DNA of 64,000 nucleotides from Rhodocyclus gracilis (GCF_009617575.1 NZ_WIXJ01000003.1:1-64000); one strand, 5' to 3'. Shown: positions 18,849 to 28,643, counted from the first letter of the stretch. Translations and numbers: made by a program. Notes: generated from the sequence alone by a model not told the origin.

Positions 18849-19249
18849 GCTTCGTCGTCATCGCAACTTTCGCCGTGCCAGAACGCCCTGAGCTGGTTCT
18901 ATTGGCGCGAATAAGCGGCTTTACCTCTTCCGGAGAGGCCGAGTTTTTCATCGACACGCTTGACGGCGCCCAGATCGATACCCGCTATCCGGAACAGATT
19001 GCCATCTATCGAAAGAGCGAGAGGCTGCTAACTCTCGATGATCGCGATGTGCACCTACATATTCTCAATCATGCCGAGCACGGGTTTTATCCGTCCCGCC
19101 TCCCGCTGCATTTTTGGCTCCGCGTTTTCGCCTCGCCGCAGCGTTGGCATCTCACTGAAGCGAGTGCCGAGTACGAACTGCCGAAATGGTATTCCGAGCT
19201 TGAGTGGGGATGGGCATGCACAACCTCCCCAGAAGATGTGGACGAGTGA
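18845..19249 (+). CDS. hypothetical protein of the conjugative element
   Basis: 134 residues (starts MSFVVIATFAVPERPELVLL). It is rich in aromatic residues in the second half (HFWLRVFASPQRWHL, WYSELEWGWACTT) and ends in an acidic SPEDVDE. No signal peptide. The ATG at 18845 overlaps the stop of the preceding 33-residue gene. The longer in-frame start at 18779 lies inside that gene and lacks a ribosome-binding site. Function unknown; the position before mobilisation genes suggests a conjugation-accessory role. Confidence 0.55.
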   Translation: MSFVVIATFAVPERPELVLLARISGFTSSGEAEFFIDTLDGAQIDTRYPEQIAIYRKSERLLTLDDRDVHLHILNHAEHGFYPSRLPLHFWLRVFASPQRWHLTEASAEYELPKWYSELEWGWACTTSPEDVDE

Positions 19250-19271
19250 TTTTTTCAACTAAGGTAAGGAG

Positions 19272-19526
19272 ATGATCTTGAGCGACACCATTAGCAAACT
19301 TCTCGAACGGCAGCGCCGCCTCACCGAGCGCATTGCAGAAGAACGAAAGCGTGCGACCGAGCGTGAGCGCGCGGCGCTCGCTGCCAAAATCGAAAGGGCC
19401 GGGCGAGCGGTTCTCGATGCTGGCTTGATCGACATTCCTGCCGACCAGTTGGCGGCGCGACTAAAAATGATCGTGGCGCAAAGGGCGAAGGTTGAAATGT
19501 CCGGGGTGGCGACCGTGCAGCCCTGA
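19272..19526 (+). CDS. TraD-family mobilisation accessory protein
   Basis: 84 residues with a long charged helix, LERQRRLTERIAEERKRATE, followed by AGLIDIPADQLAARLKMIV. This resembles the small TraD (Pfam TraD/MobC-like) proteins found beside relaxase genes in mobile elements, which probably help form the relaxosome. It is not the TraD coupling ATPase. It starts 22 bp after the previous gene and is followed by a strong terminator. Confidence 0.6.
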   Translation: MILSDTISKLLERQRRLTERIAEERKRATERERAALAAKIERAGRAVLDAGLIDIPADQLAARLKMIVAQRAKVEMSGVATVQP

Positions 19527-19542
19527 AGATCGGGGAGAGAGC

Positions 19543-19574
19543 AGAAAAAAGGGGGCGAGAGCCCCTTTTTTTTT
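19543..19574 (+). terminator. intrinsic terminator
   Basis: AAAAAAGGGGGC - GAGA - GCCCCTTTTTTTTT forms a compact hairpin with a long T-run 15-20 bp after the mobilisation accessory gene. The A-run on the other side would let it act on the minus strand too. Confidence 0.85.
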
Positions 19575-19714
19575 CGTCCGATGGAAAGACCGGCCAGAGA
19601 AAATCACCCCCGAAGTTTTTTGGGTCGGGCAGCAAAAAAACTGCTGCCCTAAGAGCATACACATTACGCAGCTTCGCTGGCACCGCGCGGGGCCTGCAGT
19701 GCTCTGGTTTTCGC

Positions 19715-19805
19715 CTGTTTACAGGGAGGCGTCTAGATGTAAACAACCAGTGCGGAACAGGAGGGGCGGTCCTGATCCTGTGGCTGTATTCGCTGTTTAC
19801 ATGCG
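19715..19805. promoter_or_regulatory. candidate oriT / operator region with TGTAAACA repeats
   Basis: The 372 bp between the terminator and the next gene contain no convincing ORF. Within 90 bp the motif TGTTTACA or its complement TGTAAACA occurs three times: CTGTTTACAG near 19,718, TGTAAACA near 19,736 and GTTTACAT near 19,795. MOBF systems keep oriT and binding sites for the accessory protein just upstream of the accessory gene, which is the position here. The assignment is inferred from position and repeats only. Confidence 0.4.
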
Positions 19806-19898
19806 CGAAGCAAAATAGCCGGGTTTGGGCGGCGAATTTGGGTGCTTTTGAGGTGGCGAGAAACTTGTCGTGTCTTCACTCAACAAGGGGAAAGCACC

Positions 19899-20231
19899 GT
19901 GTCTTCAGCGTCAAAAGTTCTCTCAATTCGACTCGCCGAGGACGAGTTCGTCGGCTTAACCCGTGCTGCGACTGAAGCCGGAATACCGTTGTCCGGATTC
20001 GCCAAACTTGCGCTGGCGCGTGGGCTGTCGATCGATGCCGCCGTGACTCTGTTGCTGGAATCGCAGCAGCGGATCGAATCGATCGTCGTTGAATCTCTGC
20101 TCAGGCAGACCGTGGCGATTGCGATCGCACGCGGCGCTCTTCCCACGGAGGCCGAAGCTGTAGCGAGCAGATCGGTAGCCGACTACTTGCATTCCCTCTC
20201 GCCGCTCCCGGAAGAAGTGGAGGGCGTCTAA
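19899..20231 (+). CDS. relaxosome accessory DNA-binding protein (MobC/TraM-like)
   Basis: 110 residues from a GTG at 19899 that follows a GGGGAAAG ribosome-binding site; the in-frame extension to 19842 has none. The start SKVLSIRLAEDEFVGLTRAA, followed by GIPLSGFAKLALARGL, looks like a ribbon-helix-helix DNA-binding fold, as in TrwA or MobC. The rest is helical. It ends immediately before the coupling-protein gene. In MOBF systems such a protein binds oriT, stimulates the relaxase and represses its own promoter. Confidence 0.6.
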   Translation: MSSASKVLSIRLAEDEFVGLTRAATEAGIPLSGFAKLALARGLSIDAAVTLLLESQQRIESIVVESLLRQTVAIAIARGALPTEAEAVASRSVADYLHSLSPLPEEVEGV

Positions 20232-22124
20232 ATGGCTCTGCGAAACCGAGGTGTGTTGGCGGACTGGACGCGCGGGAGCGACATCTCTTATCACCGCCTG
20301 CAAATGGCAGCGAAGAACATGGGGGCGAACTTCATCGTTGCCGGCCTCGCCGGTTTCGTCTTTTTTGTGGCGGTTTTTTTCGCGCTGACCTCGCCCGTCG
20401 AACGCAATCTGATTCTTAAGAACCGGGCGGCCACCGCATTTGATGTGGCCGGAATGGGCAGCACGGTGAAACTCGATTTGACTGCGGGCGGGGTTGACGT
20501 GAGGCGACTCCGTGCCAGCGAAGTTGCGGACGTAACCCGAGGGTTGTGGGAGAAGGTTGGTCGCTGGAAGTTGCTCGCCTCATTTTTGCCCGGCGCGTTC
20601 CTTTCTTTCTTCCTGTTCCGTCTACTGATGCGGCGTCAGTTGCGCGCAGGAGAAGAGTCCGCGAGCGACGAATTTTTGCGAGGACAGCGACTCGTTCCCG
20701 TCAATGAGTTGAAGGAACAACTCCTTAAGCAGCCGATTCGAATCGAGCAGGACGGTCAGCCTCCGCTGTATGTCACTCCCGAACCAAGCCATCTTCAGAT
20801 CGGTGGCGTGACGATTCCAAAGCAACTCGTTGGCCGAAATATTTTGCTGACTGGCGCGATGGGCGTCGGCAAGTCGCAAGCCATGCTGCACTTGCTGGAT
20901 GCGCAGCGACGTATCGGCATGAAGACGGTGGTGTACGACAAGACCGGGGAGTTCACCGAGTTCTTTTACCGTCCCGGCCAGGATTTTTTGCTTAACCCGC
21001 TCGATCAGCGCTGCGCGCCATGGTCGCCGTTCGCTGAACTGAAGAACAAGTACGACTTCGAGTTGTTAGGTTCGATGTTCGTCCCTGATCGCGCCAACGA
21101 TCCTAACCCGATGTGGCAAAACTCCGCTCGGACGCTGTTCGCGGACTTGATGCGGATTGCGGCTGATGGCCCGATTAGCGGCAGGAGTTTGAGAGCGGTT
21201 CACCGCACTATCGCCCTTGCCTCGCTCACAGAACTCGCGAAACTTGTGCAGAAACATGGCCTTTCGTCGGCGGCGCAGCTGAATCCTGAAAACCCGGAGG
21301 GATCGGAGAGCATCCGACTTTCGCTCGGCGACGCGGTGAAGTTTTTCCCTTACATGCCCGATGTAAGCGCGGATGCCTCGTTTTCGATTCGCGACTGGGT
21401 GTCGCAGCCCGGTGATTCGTGGCTGTTCATCACCTCGGCTGCCGACATGCACGAAACGCTGCGGCCTTTCATTTCGCTGTGGTGCGAACTCGCTCTTTTT
21501 GGCGCGATGGAGGGGCGTCCCGACCATACCTCACTTCGACTGGGTGTATTCCTCGACGAACTCGCGTCCCTCCAGCGGATGAAAGCTCTGGAAGCCGCAC
21601 TGACCGAAGGTCGCAAATTTGGGATTTATTCTGCGCTGGGTTTGCAGAGCATCCCTCACCTGGAAGAGCGCTACGGCAAAGAGATGGCGCAGGTTCTTCT
21701 GAACGGCGTGCAGACAAAACTTGTAATGCGTGCGGCTGATGATCAGACCGCGAATCGTTCTGCAGACATGCTCGGTAAAGAGGAGGTCGCAGAGCGCGAT
21801 GAGGGCACCTCCTACGGCGTTGAACTCAACCGCGATGGCGCGTCGATCCAGACCAAGCGCGCCGAGCGCCGCTTGGTGACCCCTTCGCAGATCATGGTGT
21901 TGCCCGATTTTGCGGGCTATCTGAAAGTCGCTGGCGACTCTCCGATCGCTCGCGTCGTGGTTCCGTTCAAGAAGCGGGATGTTGTCGCGCCGTCTTTTGT
22001 CCGGCGAGATGACCTCGTGATCAAGCCGCTAGCTTCGCCGTCCTCCGATCATCCCTCGCCCACTGATTCCACCTCATCCCCTAGCGATGACGACAAGTGG
22101 GATTCCGGCCTCTCATTTCTGTGA
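20232..22124 (+). CDS. traD: type IV coupling protein (TraD/TrwB/VirD4 family)
   Basis: 630 residues. Links the relaxosome to the type IV secretion channel and pumps DNA using ATP. Two N-terminal membrane segments are visible (IVAGLAGFVFFVAVFFALTS and LLASFLPGAFLSFFLFRLLM), with a periplasmic loop between them. The ATPase has Walker A GAMGVGKSQAML and the preceding TIPKQLVGRNILLTG. Walker B is seen in LGVFLDELASLQRMKALE, and the downstream GLQSIPHLEERYGKEMAQVL is typical. The C-terminus is Ser/Pro-rich. It starts directly at the stop of the accessory gene. Confidence 0.9.
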   Translation: MALRNRGVLADWTRGSDISYHRLQMAAKNMGANFIVAGLAGFVFFVAVFFALTSPVERNLILKNRAATAFDVAGMGSTVKLDLTAGGVDVRRLRASEVADVTRGLWEKVGRWKLLASFLPGAFLSFFLFRLLMRRQLRAGEESASDEFLRGQRLVPVNELKEQLLKQPIRIEQDGQPPLYVTPEPSHLQIGGVTIPKQLVGRNILLTGAMGVGKSQAMLHLLDAQRRIGMKTVVYDKTGEFTEFFYRPGQDFLLNPLDQRCAPWSPFAELKNKYDFELLGSMFVPDRANDPNPMWQNSARTLFADLMRIAADGPISGRSLRAVHRTIALASLTELAKLVQKHGLSSAAQLNPENPEGSESIRLSLGDAVKFFPYMPDVSADASFSIRDWVSQPGDSWLFITSAADMHETLRPFISLWCELALFGAMEGRPDHTSLRLGVFLDELASLQRMKALEAALTEGRKFGIYSALGLQSIPHLEERYGKEMAQVLLNGVQTKLVMRAADDQTANRSADMLGKEEVAERDEGTSYGVELNRDGASIQTKRAERRLVTPSQIMVLPDFAGYLKVAGDSPIARVVVPFKKRDVVAPSFVRRDDLVIKPLASPSSDHPSPTDSTSSPSDDDKWDSGLSFL

Positions 22125-22132
22125 GGAGAGCA

Positions 22133-25100
22133 ATGATCTCCTGCAAAACAATCACGAGCAGCGCGGGCGCGGTGGCCTATCACATCGAAAAAAACGGCCA
22201 GCAGCAGGCGAACGATCCGCGTGCTGAGTATTACAACAAAGATGGCGTGCGCACATCGTGGGGCGGCGAAGGTTCTGCACTGCACGGGCTGGGAATCGGA
22301 GCTGCCGTCATGCCCGATGATCTCGCGAGTGTTCTCAACGGTCAGGTGGTGGACATCAACGGCCCCAAGGCGGGCATTGCGCGTGAGCTCGGGCGTATGC
22401 GGGGAGGTGAACGCGATCACCGGGCGGGTATCGACTTCACGTTCAGCGCCCCCAAGTCGGTATCCATCGCCAGCGAGATTTTTGATGCCACGGCCGTCCG
22501 AGCGGCACACGAGCAAGCTGTCGACGCTGCGCTGGGCTTCTTGGAAAAACATGGCTCGCAAGCTCGCATCAACGGAGCGATGGTTCGCACCGGCAATCTC
22601 TGCTACGCGAAGATAGAGCATTCCATCTCGCGCGAGCTCGATCCCCAGACCCATACCCATGTTCTGATTTCAAACAGTACGTGCCACAAAGGTGTCTGGT
22701 ATTCGTTGAGCAATGAGCGTCTGCTTGATCTGCGCAAGACTGCGGATTCGTTTTACAAAAACGAGCTCGCTCACCTGTTGCAGAGGTCCGGGTACAAGCT
22801 CGACTTCGACGGAAAGGGCGGCTTCGAGATTGCCGGAATCTCAAAGCACCAGCTCGAAGAATTCTCGATCCGTAGTAGGCAGATCGATGCCGCACTGCGC
22901 AGTAAAGGGCTCGATCCTGCAACGGCAAGTTTCAGCGCGCGGCAAGCGGCCTGTCTTGAAACCCGTGCTGGCAAGAACGCGCCTGATAGTGCCGTTGCTC
23001 AACGTGAGCAGTGGCAACTTCGCGCGGCTGACGCGGGAATCAGGGCGCCAACGCCATCGCGATTTGCCGCCGCAGAGGGGGCGCCTTTTGCGGGCCACGA
23101 TGCCGTTGAATCAGCCATTCGGCACCTGTCCGAACGGGAAGCTGCGTTTTCAGTTAAAGACCTCTATCAGGCGGCTGCAAAAATGTCCTCGGGTAGAGCG
23201 ATCTACTCTGATATCGAGACCGGAGTGAGTGTCGCCGTAAAACGGGGAGACTTGATCGTCCGCGCGGACGGTAAGTTCACAACACCGTCGTCGGTTGCCG
23301 ACCAGAAGCTCATGATCGAACAGCTTCGCAAAGGCGCTGCCGCACACATGGCCGTTGTGTCTGTGGAGGACTTCAAGGAGGAACTCGCCCGCTGGCAATC
23401 GGCGAAGCGTCTTGCGACGGGGAATCCGAATTTTTGCCTGTCCGACGATCAGCGGAACGCCGCACAAGCAATTCTGACCGGCGCTGATCGCTTTTCCGGA
23501 GTCCAGGGACTGGCGGGGACGGGCAAGACGACAATGCTCGAATTCGTTAACGTCGCCGCGAAAAACGCCGGCTGGGAGGTGCGTGGGTTTTCGACTGGCA
23601 CCGATCAGGCAGAGAAGCTTGCCCAGGAGAGTGGAATCAAATCGACAACGCTTTCCCGGCACTTGCTCGATGAGCGCCTCATTCGACACGATGCCGAACT
23701 TGCGAGGCGCGCGCTCACAACTGATCTTCGCGTGCGGAGGGGCGCCGTCGGCTTGAACATGCCGAAGAACGAGCGGCTGAAAGCAGGGCTGAAGAGTGGA
23801 GAGTTCAGGATTGCCACCGACAGTAGTCGTCGGGCGTTTGTGTTGGATAAGCACGGAAATGCGTGGACTCGTGGCCTGAGCGATCACGTGGTCCAGTCAC
23901 ATAGCCGCCGCAACCTTAGGCACCTCGGTCTGACGAAGCGCGACTACATCGTTGTTCGTGACAAAGGAATCTCCGGACTGCTCGGTGGCACATCTGTGCT
24001 CGTACGCGGAGGTACGCTCAAAAGTGAGTTGGCCGGCGCCGTCCGAGATGGCATTCGGAAATCGACTGGTGTCGATATGAAATTCCTTTCGCGCTACGAA
24101 GGATGGCGCAAAGCAGGGCTAATAGAGGGCATCAGTGCGCGCGGAAGCATGTGGGTTGAAGGGCGGCAGATTGCTTCCGCCGAGCGGCGAGCACTCAGTG
24201 ATGCCGTAAAGCGTGCTGGCGGACATGCGCAGAAAAAAGAACTATGGATTCACGATGAGGCGTCTCAGGCCGGGCAACGTGCATTCAACGGCGTAGTCGA
24301 CGCCACACAAGGCGCCGGCGTGAAGACGGTTTTTCTCGGTGACAGATTCCAGCATCAGGGCGTCGAGGCTGGGCGTGCATTCGAGGAGGCTCAAAAGCAC
24401 ATGCCGGTGGCCGAGCTTGGCGAAGGGTCGATTCGGCGCCAGGAGACACAGATCGCCAAGGAGGCGGTCAGCAAAGTCTTGCGAGGTGAGCACGGCGCGG
24501 CCCTCAAAGGCCTCGATACGTACGAGTACGCCACCGAGCAGAACGCAGTTCGTGAGAAGTGGGCAGACAAGGTAAAGGGCTGGGAAGCCACAGAGAAAGC
24601 TGCCAAGAAGCTTTCCGCCGTCGAAATCCGTGACCGCAGTCTATATCGGCTGGAGCTGGATGCCGCTGCTGCGATCGATAACCAAGGAGTGATTCGGCAG
24701 ATCGGCAGTGAGTTTGCTACGTTGTCCGCCGCCGAGCGGAAGAGCACGATAATCGTGACGGCAACCAATGCGGATCGCCGCGCAATCAATGAGGCCGTTC
24801 GGAGCTGCCTCAAAGCCAGGGGCGTGCTAACGAGTGAGCACTCGTTCGATCTTTTGAGGCCGACAGATCGCAGCGCTGAGGAGTTGAAACACGCGGGGGC
24901 CTTCCAGAAGGGTGACGTGATCGAATTCAAGGGCCGGTATGCTCGTATTGGCGCGGAAAAGCGAGATCAGGCGACGGTTACGGCAACCAATCCAGCTCGC
25001 AACACGATTACCGTTCGCTTTGGAGATGGTCGCGAATCCACCTTTCAGCCGGCGATGGTTGCAGCTAAGGAGGTGTTCCATCGGGAGCGCGTTAGCCTGG

Positions 25101-25516
25101 CTACGGGCGACAGCGTGCGGTTCATGAAAAACGACGCCGAGTCAGGGATTCGAAAGGGGATGCGGGGCGAGGTGGTAAAGAGCGAGCCCGGTCGTTTGCG
25201 CGTGAAACTCGACGACGGCAGAACCATCGACGTCGACACCAGCAAGTATCGTCACGTCGATCACGGCTACGTTTGGACCAGCTACGCTTCGCAGGGCCAA
25301 TCAGTGCTCAGGGTGTTCCTTCACCACAATACGGCGGCGGGGAGGCACGGCGACCGCGAGACTTACGTAAACATCACTCGCGCGAAGAGGGCGATTCGCG
25401 TCTTCACCCAGAACCTCGCAAAAGCTGCGATACAGGCTGGCGCGAAATTGAACAAGACGGCGGCACTTGATGCGCCGGCACAGAAGTTGAAGCGCGCACA
25501 GGGTATGTGGATGTGA
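22133..25516 (+). CDS. traI: MOBF relaxase-helicase (TraI/TrwC family)
   Basis: 1,127 residues from ATG 22133, which follows GAGGAGAG. Nicks oriT and unwinds the transferred strand. The relaxase domain starts MISCKTITSSAGAVAYHIEK, with candidate nucleophile tyrosines in AEYYNKDG. The metal-binding HxH is in DPQTHTHVLISN after AGIDFTFSAPKSVSIA. The helicase has Walker A GLAGTGKTTMLEF and motif II WIHDEASQAG. The C-terminal motif is VWTSYASQGQSVLRVF, followed by NITRAKRAIRVFTQNL. The frame is intact. It ends the rightward conjugation block. Confidence 0.93.
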   Translation: MISCKTITSSAGAVAYHIEKNGQQQANDPRAEYYNKDGVRTSWGGEGSALHGLGIGAAVMPDDLASVLNGQVVDINGPKAGIARELGRMRGGERDHRAGIDFTFSAPKSVSIASEIFDATAVRAAHEQAVDAALGFLEKHGSQARINGAMVRTGNLCYAKIEHSISRELDPQTHTHVLISNSTCHKGVWYSLSNERLLDLRKTADSFYKNELAHLLQRSGYKLDFDGKGGFEIAGISKHQLEEFSIRSRQIDAALRSKGLDPATASFSARQAACLETRAGKNAPDSAVAQREQWQLRAADAGIRAPTPSRFAAAEGAPFAGHDAVESAIRHLSEREAAFSVKDLYQAAAKMSSGRAIYSDIETGVSVAVKRGDLIVRADGKFTTPSSVADQKLMIEQLRKGAAAHMAVVSVEDFKEELARWQSAKRLATGNPNFCLSDDQRNAAQAILTGADRFSGVQGLAGTGKTTMLEFVNVAAKNAGWEVRGFSTGTDQAEKLAQESGIKSTTLSRHLLDERLIRHDAELARRALTTDLRVRRGAVGLNMPKNERLKAGLKSGEFRIATDSSRRAFVLDKHGNAWTRGLSDHVVQSHSRRNLRHLGLTKRDYIVVRDKGISGLLGGTSVLVRGGTLKSELAGAVRDGIRKSTGVDMKFLSRYEGWRKAGLIEGISARGSMWVEGRQIASAERRALSDAVKRAGGHAQKKELWIHDEASQAGQRAFNGVVDATQGAGVKTVFLGDRFQHQGVEAGRAFEEAQKHMPVAELGEGSIRRQETQIAKEAVSKVLRGEHGAALKGLDTYEYATEQNAVREKWADKVKGWEATEKAAKKLSAVEIRDRSLYRLELDAAAAIDNQGVIRQIGSEFATLSAAERKSTIIVTATNADRRAINEAVRSCLKARGVLTSEHSFDLLRPTDRSAEELKHAGAFQKGDVIEFKGRYARIGAEKRDQATVTATNPARNTITVRFGDGRESTFQPAMVAAKEVFHRERVSLATGDSVRFMKNDAESGIRKGMRGEVVKSEPGRLRVKLDDGRTIDVDTSKYRHVDHGYVWTSYASQGQSVLRVFLHHNTAAGRHGDRETYVNITRAKRAIRVFTQNLAKAAIQAGAKLNKTAALDAPAQKLKRAQGMWM

Positions 25517-25667
25517 ATACGTAGGACCTTCGCTTGCTAGCAGGGCGGTGAGAAACTGATGGCTTCCCCGAGCATAACGCCCTCCGCTCGTTTTTTTCGG
25601 CGCCGGAAGAACGGCGTCGCTCGCCGAAAGGCGCATGTTTTTCCGTTCAGCGCGCCGTCAGGCGCAC

Positions 25668-26511
25668 TGAAGACGGATTTGTCCCTATACCGCTGCCAGC
25701 CGCCAGGCGAGCACGCGGCGCGTGGCCCAGTCGAGCACGGCGCTCAGATAGACGAAGCCCCTGCGCATCGGAATGTAGGTCGTATCCATTGCCCAGACCT
25801 GATTCGGACGGTTGATGACCAAGCCGCGCAGCAGGTAGGGGTAGATGCGGTGCGCCTGATTGCGCCGGCTGGTGTTGGCTTTCCGGTAGATGGCTTCGAT
25901 GTCCAGCGTCTTCATCAGCGTGCCGACGTGCTTGCGCCCGACCGCGACGCCTTCCTGGATGAGCAGGTCGCGCAACATGCGCGCGCCGGCAAAAGGATGC
26001 TCTAGGTGCAGTTCGTCGATCCGCCGCGTGAGCCGCAGGTCGCTCTCGGGCGTCGGCTGCGGCCGGTAATAGACCGATGAGCGGGAAAGATCGAGCAGTT
26101 GCACCTGCCTGACGACCGCCAGATCGTGCGCCTTGTCGATCATCGCTTTGCGCTCGCATCGCCGATGCGACCGAGCGCGCCGGCCAAAAAATCGATCTCC
26201 AGCGCCTGCTGGCCGATCTTGGCATGCCGGTCCTTCAGGTCCGGCGTCGCCTCCTTCTTCTCGGCGGCCGAGGCAAAGACGCCGGAAGCGTTCTCCAGCA
26301 AAGCGTCTTCCACTGCGTGATCTGATTCGGATGAACGTCGAACTTCTCCGCTAACGCGGCCAGCGTCTGGTCACCGCTTGAGGGCGGCGATGGCCACCTT
26401 GGCCTTGAAGGCCGCTGTGTGGTTGCGACGGGGTCTTCTCATTCCTTCTGCTCCTTGGCAGGCGACTCGCGTCGCCCATTGAAGCAGAAACTCCACTTGT
26501 CCGGCTGTTCA
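25668..26511 (-). mobile_element. degenerate IS3-family element
   Basis: On the minus strand the element starts TGAACAGCCGGACAAGTGG at 26511. It carries a broken orfA and the first half of orfB, and stops near 25668 at TGAAGACGG (complement), which may be the opposite end. About 400 bp of orfB are missing. It separates the relaxase gene from the four-gene operon to its right. Confidence 0.65.
25685..26441 (-). pseudogene. IS3-family transposase genes, frameshifted and truncated
   Basis: OrfA begins MRRPRRNHTAAFKAKVAIAA at 26441 and is interrupted near 26385, where an extra base after CTCAAG breaks the frame; KFDVHPNQITQWKTLLLENA follows in another frame. OrfB (MIDKAHDLAVVRQVQLLDLS) reads to QVWAMDTTYIPMRRGFVYLS, which contains the first catalytic Asp, and stops at AWRLAAV. 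The second Asp and the Glu are absent. Confidence 0.8.
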
Positions 26512-26533
26512 GTTTCGCGGCGCCACCTCTCCA

Positions 26534-28033
26534 TCAGGATGAGGAAGTTTTGATGCTTGGCTGTCGTTTTCGCCAAGGCAGTGCCAGCAAGCCTGGTCGA
26601 TGAGTCTTGCGTCGTACAGCAAAGTCCTCTAACCGCTGCGCTCCAGTTCTACGCAGCTGAATTTTGATCAGCAATTGGCTAACGGCACCCGACAAAAGCC
26701 CAACTCCAAGTGCGGCTACCATTGCCATGAAATATGAGTCCAGTAGCACAAAGTGGACCATGGTTACCCCTACGACCAATAGCGCAATCGTCCAAGCTGC
26801 CCGCTGGGTTTCCCCGTTTATGGTCGAGGTAAGGCGTTCCATGCTGCTGACAGCGCTATGCAGGTACTCAGGAGACAGCGATTTTGCAAGTCTGTCGGCA
26901 ATATCGTTGTAGTCGTCGTGACTATTGCCAAACGAAGGCGCGTACTCGATTGCCATTTGGTGGACTTCCGACTCCATAAACAGGCGACCAATTTTCTGTG
27001 CATACAACATTGCCGGCATATCAAACCAGCGAATCCGTGAAAGCGCGTTTTGCAGGCAAGCCAAGTCTGGCCGCACGAGATTCTCGATGAGACAGCCGGC
27101 ATCAGAAACTAGGCACTTCTCGCCAAATACAACCATTTTACCGGAATTGCCATTAATAGATACAATGGCCCTAAAAAAGGGACAGGCGAACGAAACTTGC
27201 TCAAGTATTTGCTGCAGTTCCTCTCTTGTTTCGATATTCCGACTGCTAATGCTTGCCAAATACTCATCTATAGTTGGCAGGTGCGCGCGCACGCTAAGCG
27301 CGTAATCGACATCTCGATCATCTGTACTTGCCTCGCAGATCGAATATCTGGAGTTCACGACATAGGCTGGGGTTGCGGTATCAGTTAGTTCGCTGTGACC
27401 TTTACACGTGCTGCAAGTGACCTCACCACTTCCACCACAGTTGGAACATGTTGTGTGCCCACTCCCCATGCACCAAGTGCAAGTTTCACTGTGCGTTGTT
27501 GATGTGGAGTTTCCTCGGTGATCCGTTTCCCAATGTGTCTCTGAGGTGCTTCCCATGCCGCCGCAATGGCTGCACGTATGGTTGCCGCTTCCATGGCAAG
27601 AGTCGCAGGTAACATTGCCGGCGCCCGAGCATGTCGGGCAGGTGTAGGTGAAGTAGACGCTACGCTGATACGAGCCATAATTCGTGTCATCGATATATTG
27701 GCCATAATGCCCATCTAGGATATTTTTAGCTAAATTACTTATAACGTCGTGGTTTCCAGTTGCTTCTGTGCGCAATGATTCGGAAAGCGTCTTATATTCG
27801 GCACCTGATGCTGCAACCAAGTCATCCGAGGAGTGTTGCACTCTTCCAGCTGTTGTATTTTCTGCCAAGCTGCATCTGATTTTGTGCAGGACTTCGACAC
27901 GAAAACTGACATCCGAGCACTGAATTTCACTGAATCGCAGATCTTCTGCAATAAAGCGGGTTGACCTCTCTACGAAATCTAAAACTTCCTTTGCCGCTGA
28001 GTCAGCGTAATTAGCCGCCAGTGTGGAAGTCAT
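26534..28033 (-). CDS. membrane protein with DnaJ-type CxxCxGxG zinc-finger repeats
   Basis: 499 residues, last gene of a four-gene operon. Residues about 130-215 hold repeated CxxCxGxG elements (CPTCSGAGNVTCDSCHGSGN, CSHCGGMGS, CTWCMGSGHTTCSNCGGSGE, CSTCKGHS), like the zinc centre of DnaJ, but no J domain is present. Two hydrophobic helices near 410-465 (TIALLVVGVTMVHFVLLDSY, AMVAALGVGLLSGAVSQLLI) anchor it in the inner membrane, and the tail is basic. The zinc domain probably binds a protein partner. Its ATG overlaps the stop of the nuclease-like gene by four bases. Base composition is visibly AT-richer than that of the flanking conjugation genes. Confidence 0.7.
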   Translation of the reverse strand: MTSTLAANYADSAAKEVLDFVERSTRFIAEDLRFSEIQCSDVSFRVEVLHKIRCSLAENTTAGRVQHSSDDLVAASGAEYKTLSESLRTEATGNHDVISNLAKNILDGHYGQYIDDTNYGSYQRSVYFTYTCPTCSGAGNVTCDSCHGSGNHTCSHCGGMGSTSETHWETDHRGNSTSTTHSETCTWCMGSGHTTCSNCGGSGEVTCSTCKGHSELTDTATPAYVVNSRYSICEASTDDRDVDYALSVRAHLPTIDEYLASISSRNIETREELQQILEQVSFACPFFRAIVSINGNSGKMVVFGEKCLVSDAGCLIENLVRPDLACLQNALSRIRWFDMPAMLYAQKIGRLFMESEVHQMAIEYAPSFGNSHDDYNDIADRLAKSLSPEYLHSAVSSMERLTSTINGETQRAAWTIALLVVGVTMVHFVLLDSYFMAMVAALGVGLLSGAVSQLLIKIQLRRTGAQRLEDFAVRRKTHRPGLLALPWRKRQPSIKTSSS

Positions 28034-28629
28034 CGCCGCAACAAGGATTCATGTGCGGCCTTGCCAGCAGCACTTCTGTCGTCATCTGGGGGGCTGTATG
28101 AAGACCTAATTTTATCAATCGAAAACTGCGCCAACTGGGATGCGGAAATCCGCCTCTCTTCCGAGTGGTAATTCATTGCCATCGGGATCAGGCCTAACAC
28201 TGTGTGAATTACTTCGGCCTCGGGGTAAAGGAGATGGCAGACATTGTGGTAGCGTAGAACGCATGCTGTGGGTTTCTTGTAAGTCTGCGCCACAGCGTAC
28301 CCAGCGATCAGGCACTGCAGCATGTCCTTTAGGCGGATACTTTGTCGCCAGTCAGCACGGTTATGCGATTTGCCACCGACTGATTTGTATTCTACCGATA
28401 TCAAGCCATCCCCATGTTCAAAAACCGCATCGGGCTGGGCCACGATTTTGTCGCAATAGAAGTTCTGCCGGTCGCTTTCCGTGAACAATGTTTTCGGCCT
28501 CGCTGCAGCCAAGAATGGCAGCGCCCTCTTTGCCAGAACGGATTCGTCCTTAACAGCATCACCATCAAAAAAATATGCCTTCACTTCAATTCCGTATAGC
28601 GTTGTCTGATCATGCCAATTGATGAGCAT
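28030..28629 (-). CDS. PD-(D/E)XK nuclease-like protein
   Basis: 199 residues. The segment QPDAVFEHGDGLISVEYKSV fits the D-x(n)-ExK catalytic core of RecB/Cas4-type nucleases. It is followed by RLKDMLQCLIAGYAVAQTY, which resembles motif III (the helix with D and Q). No four-cysteine iron-sulfur cluster like that of Cas4 is visible. The gene starts 14 bp after the preceding gene stops and overlaps the zinc-finger gene by ATGA, so the two are co-translated. The fold assignment rests on motif spacing; the substrate is unknown. Confidence 0.55.
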   Translation of the reverse strand: MLINWHDQTTLYGIEVKAYFFDGDAVKDESVLAKRALPFLAAARPKTLFTESDRQNFYCDKIVAQPDAVFEHGDGLISVEYKSVGGKSHNRADWRQSIRLKDMLQCLIAGYAVAQTYKKPTACVLRYHNVCHLLYPEAEVIHTVLGLIPMAMNYHSEERRISASQLAQFSIDKIRSSYSPPDDDRSAAGKAAHESLLRR

Positions 28630-28643
28630 TCATTTTTCCAGCG

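Noticed and set aside
28030-28629. Assignment of the nuclease-like protein as a second Cas4
   Set aside because: No four-cysteine iron-sulfur cluster, no CRISPR gene beside it, and type I-F systems do not use Cas4.
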